Under the pieces are notes generated by a model, which saw nothing but the letters and a program-made list of their open reading frames with translations, searched no databases and was not told the origin of the DNA. A DNA stretch of 6,442 nt, taken from Nanobdellota archaeon (GTDB lineage: Archaea > Nanobdellota > Nanobdellia > SCGC-AAA011-G17 > VGLX01). Position 1 is the stretch's first letter. Each line of letters opens with the position of its first letter. Positions 5,161 through 6,442 of this stretch are shown in pieces. The position numbers were made by a program, and so were the translations under genes. The DNA is taken from assembly GCA_018894775.1 (NCBI GenBank), contig JAHIPG010000050.1, positions 1 through 6,442 of the forward strand. The letters run 5' to 3'.

Positions 5161-5733
5161 ATGGCAAAAAAAGTAATGAAATCTAAAAAAGAATTAAAAA
5201 TACAAAATATCGTAGCAACATCTTCTTTGGACCAGGACGTTCCTCTGATAAAACTGGCAGAAACATTACCCAACACAGAATACAATCCTGAACAGTTTCC
5301 AGGACTGGTAATGAGGATAAAAGATCCAAAAACTTCTGCACTAATATTCAGCTCAGGAAAAATAGTATGCACAGGTGCAAAGTCACTGGTTAAAGTAAGG
5401 GAATCAATTAATGCTATAATCAAAAACTTAGCAAAAATAAAATTAAAAGTTAAAGGACAACCAAAAATCCATGTGCAAAATATGGTAGCATCAGGAGCCG
5501 TAGGTATGGATCTAAATCTGAACCATCTTGCCATGGATCTGGAAAACACAGAATACGAACCAGAACAGTTTCCCGGATTAGTTTACAAGCTTCCTGGGAC
5601 AAGAGCAACATTCCTGTTATTCAGTAATGGAAAAATAGTCTGCACAGGAACAAAATCAGAAAAAGATTTACGTGAAGCAGTAGACAAATTAGTAGTTATT
5701 CTTAAAAAATTTGTAAAAAGTAGAAAAAAATAA
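5161..5733 (+). CDS. tbp: TATA-binding protein (archaeal TBP)
   Basis: TBP binds the promoter TATA box, bends it and recruits TFB and RNA polymerase. The 190 residues form the classic saddle of two imperfect repeats, at about 11-91 and 102-184. Equivalent segments are IQNIVA/VQNMVA, NTEYNPEQFPGLV/NTEYEPEQFPGLV and FSSGKIVCTGAKS/FSNGKIVCTGTKS. The four phenylalanines that kink DNA are all present with the family's 17-residue spacing: F46 and F63, F137 and F154. The paired minor-groove asparagines are N16 and N107. The length is typical of archaeal TBP. Both ends are basic (MAKKVMKSKK at the start and VKSRKK at the end), whereas some archaeal TBPs, such as Pyrococcus, carry an acidic C-terminal tail. 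The gene is monocistronic with a strong ribosome-binding site, and converges on the deoxyribosyltransferase-like gene with an 18-nt gap. Confidence 0.98.
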   Translation: MAKKVMKSKKELKIQNIVATSSLDQDVPLIKLAETLPNTEYNPEQFPGLVMRIKDPKTSALIFSSGKIVCTGAKSLVKVRESINAIIKNLAKIKLKVKGQPKIHVQNMVASGAVGMDLNLNHLAMDLENTEYEPEQFPGLVYKLPGTRATFLLFSNGKIVCTGTKSEKDLREAVDKLVVILKKFVKSRKK

Positions 5734-5753
5734 ATTTCTTTTTTCCTTTTTTT
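5716..5753. terminator. Bidirectional terminator between the convergent TBP and deoxyribosyltransferase-like genes
   Basis: On the plus strand, T6 and T7 tracts at 5739-5753 follow the TBP stop. On the minus strand, the A-runs at 5716-5733 read as T-tracts just after the other gene's stop at 5752. The second tract lies in the last codons of the TBP gene, so the two transcripts probably overlap by some tens of bases at their 3' ends. Confidence 0.55.
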
Positions 5754-6264
5754 AATTATTACACAACCTTATAGCTTCTTTACAAGCCTCTTCTAAGCTA
5801 GAACATATAGGGACTTTTGGGCACTCTTCAGAAATCCTTCTCTTGATGTACCTAGCATTACTAAAACCTTCCTCAATACCAACAACAATGTTAGTTCCAA
5901 GTATTTCATGCTTAGTCTTCCACTCACCAAGCTCAAACCTTGAGGTCTGAGCATAAGCACGTTTACAGTCATGTTCGTACTCCTTTGCAAGCCAGAACAA
6001 TATGCAGCCTTTTTCACCTGCTCTCTTAAGATGATAACTTTCCCAGTCTACCTGCTGATTGAAACGCTTCGTGCAGAAATCTCCTCCACATTGCGCATCT
6101 ATAACTCTGGGGGAAGCAATGGTTATGTCTGGAGACTCTTTACTTATTAATTCAATAGCTTTCTCCTGCCAATCATAAGCGCTTTTAATCGGTCCTGCCA
6201 AGAAAATCAAATGCCCATCTATCTCTTCAATATAATCTAAAGGTCTTACAAGTTTTTTTGCCAT
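5752..6264 (-). CDS. Nucleoside 2-deoxyribosyltransferase-like protein
   Basis: The product is 170 residues. It resembles the nucleoside 2-deoxyribosyltransferase-like family, whose members exchange or cleave the base of (deoxy)nucleosides or nucleotides. Visible landmarks, in order, are LIFLAGPIKS at 19-28 with a tryptophan at 32, ITIASPR at 47-53, FNQQVDWE at 68-75, CILFWLAKE at 87-95, TSRFELGE at 107-114, and VVGIEEGFSNARYI at 127-140. E111 in the RFELGE motif is the likely nucleophilic glutamate. The length suits a single-domain enzyme. Eight cysteines, including CGGDFC at 59-64, are more than I would expect and could bind metal, though this is inference. A role in nucleoside salvage or removal of damaged nucleotides is plausible; the substrate cannot be read from sequence. 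The message is probably leaderless, as the TATA box centre is about 24-25 nt before the ATG and there is no Shine-Dalgarno site. The upstream partial gene ends 32 nt before this start on the same strand. Confidence 0.82.
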   Translation of the reverse strand: MAKKLVRPLDYIEEIDGHLIFLAGPIKSAYDWQEKAIELISKESPDITIASPRVIDAQCGGDFCTKRFNQQVDWESYHLKRAGEKGCILFWLAKEYEHDCKRAYAQTSRFELGEWKTKHEILGTNIVVGIEEGFSNARYIKRRISEECPKVPICSSLEEACKEAIRLCNN

Positions 6265-6284
6265 ACAGAAAGATAATGGAGAGG

Positions 6285-6292
6285 TATATAAA
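6285..6292 (-). promoter_or_regulatory. TATA box of the deoxyribosyltransferase-like gene (leaderless)
   Basis: The minus strand reads TTTATATA followed by CC, with its centre 24-25 nt before the ATG at 6264. That is the same spacing as for the nucleotidyltransferase gene. It lies between the upstream gene's stop codon and this start, so the gene is transcribed on its own even though it follows a same-strand gene closely. Confidence 0.6.
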
Positions 6293-6296
6293 AATA

Positions 6297-6442
6297 TTAC
6301 TGGTTGAAATATCCTTTCTTCTCTAAGTAATCTACCAATTTCATAAACATCTCTCTTACTTCTGTGAACTCATCAAAGAATTTTATCTTTTTCTCTATAA
6401 GAAACTCCCGAGACCATCCTTTCCAATCTTCTTTATAATCAA
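6297..6442 (-). CDS. C-terminal end of an unidentified protein (cut by window edge)
   Basis: Reading the minus strand from 6440, an open frame of 47 codons ends in TAA at 6297-6299. The other two minus frames hit stops near the edge. The peptide begins DYKEDWKGWSREFLIEKK and ends VDYLEKKGYFNQ. It is charged, rich in Lys, Glu and Phe, and likely helical, as expected for a real C-terminus. I do not recognise the family. The gene runs in the same direction as the deoxyribosyltransferase-like gene and may be co-oriented without being co-transcribed, since that gene has its own TATA box in the gap. Confidence 0.55.
   Translation of the reverse strand, partial: DYKEDWKGWSREFLIEKKIKFFDEFTEVREMFMKLVDYLEKKGYFNQ

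Noticed and set aside
5793..6017. Minus-strand frame inside the deoxyribosyltransferase-like gene
   Set aside because: It is a shifted-frame shadow of a gene whose own frame is uninterrupted and carries all the family motifs.
1..6442. CRISPR array, insertion sequence, attachment site or structural RNA gene
   Set aside because: The only repeats are two-unit coding duplications in the TRAM gene, no transposase or integrase is present, and no intergenic gap shows a tRNA-like or other recognisable fold.

Overview
The window is an AT-rich piece of an archaeal chromosome. Three genes establish the domain: a two-repeat TATA-binding protein, an archaeal/eukaryal-type isoleucyl-tRNA synthetase (IleRS) and a free-standing TRAM-domain protein. 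Promoters are archaeal in form (TTTAAATA or TTTATATA boxes about 25 nt ahead of the transcript start), and several genes appear leaderless. The style of the small secreted Cys-rich protein, the compact synthetase and the low GC suggest a DPANN-type lineage (Woesearchaeota/Pacearchaeota-like). That placement is inference from memory of such proteins, not from a search.

Layout, left to right. (1) 20-397 (+): small signal-peptide protein with a DADTIDGKHASEL-type motif and six cysteines. (2) 498-1583 (+): nucleotidyltransferase with a poly(A) polymerase/CCA-enzyme-like head behind an unrecognised N-terminal half. (3) 1618-2061 (-): TRAM protein with an RGG-rich N-terminus and a long acidic tail. 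(4) 2062-2217: divergent promoter region with back-to-back TATA boxes and a perfect 16-bp palindrome. (5) 2218-5055 (+): IleRS, ending in a hairpin plus T-tract that overlaps the stop codon. (6) 5161-5733 (+): TBP, behind tandem TATA-like boxes and a strong Shine-Dalgarno site. (7) 5752-6264 (-): nucleoside 2-deoxyribosyltransferase-like enzyme. (8) 6297-6442 (-): C-terminal 47 residues of an unidentified protein, cut by the window edge.

Most of the content is information-processing housekeeping: tRNA charging, transcription initiation, and RNA chaperoning or translation. A nucleotide-metabolism enzyme and two less ordinary genes, the secreted protein and the nucleotidyltransferase, sit beside it. 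Every gene appears to have its own promoter, and convergent pairs share A/T-tract terminators, so no operon is evident. No mobile element, CRISPR array, tRNA or rRNA is visible, and no stretch over 300 bases lacks a gene. No complete new defence-like or metabolic system is visible. The best candidates for novelty are the nucleotidyltransferase at 498-1583, the RGG-TRAM-acidic protein at 1618-2061 and the secreted protein at 20-397.
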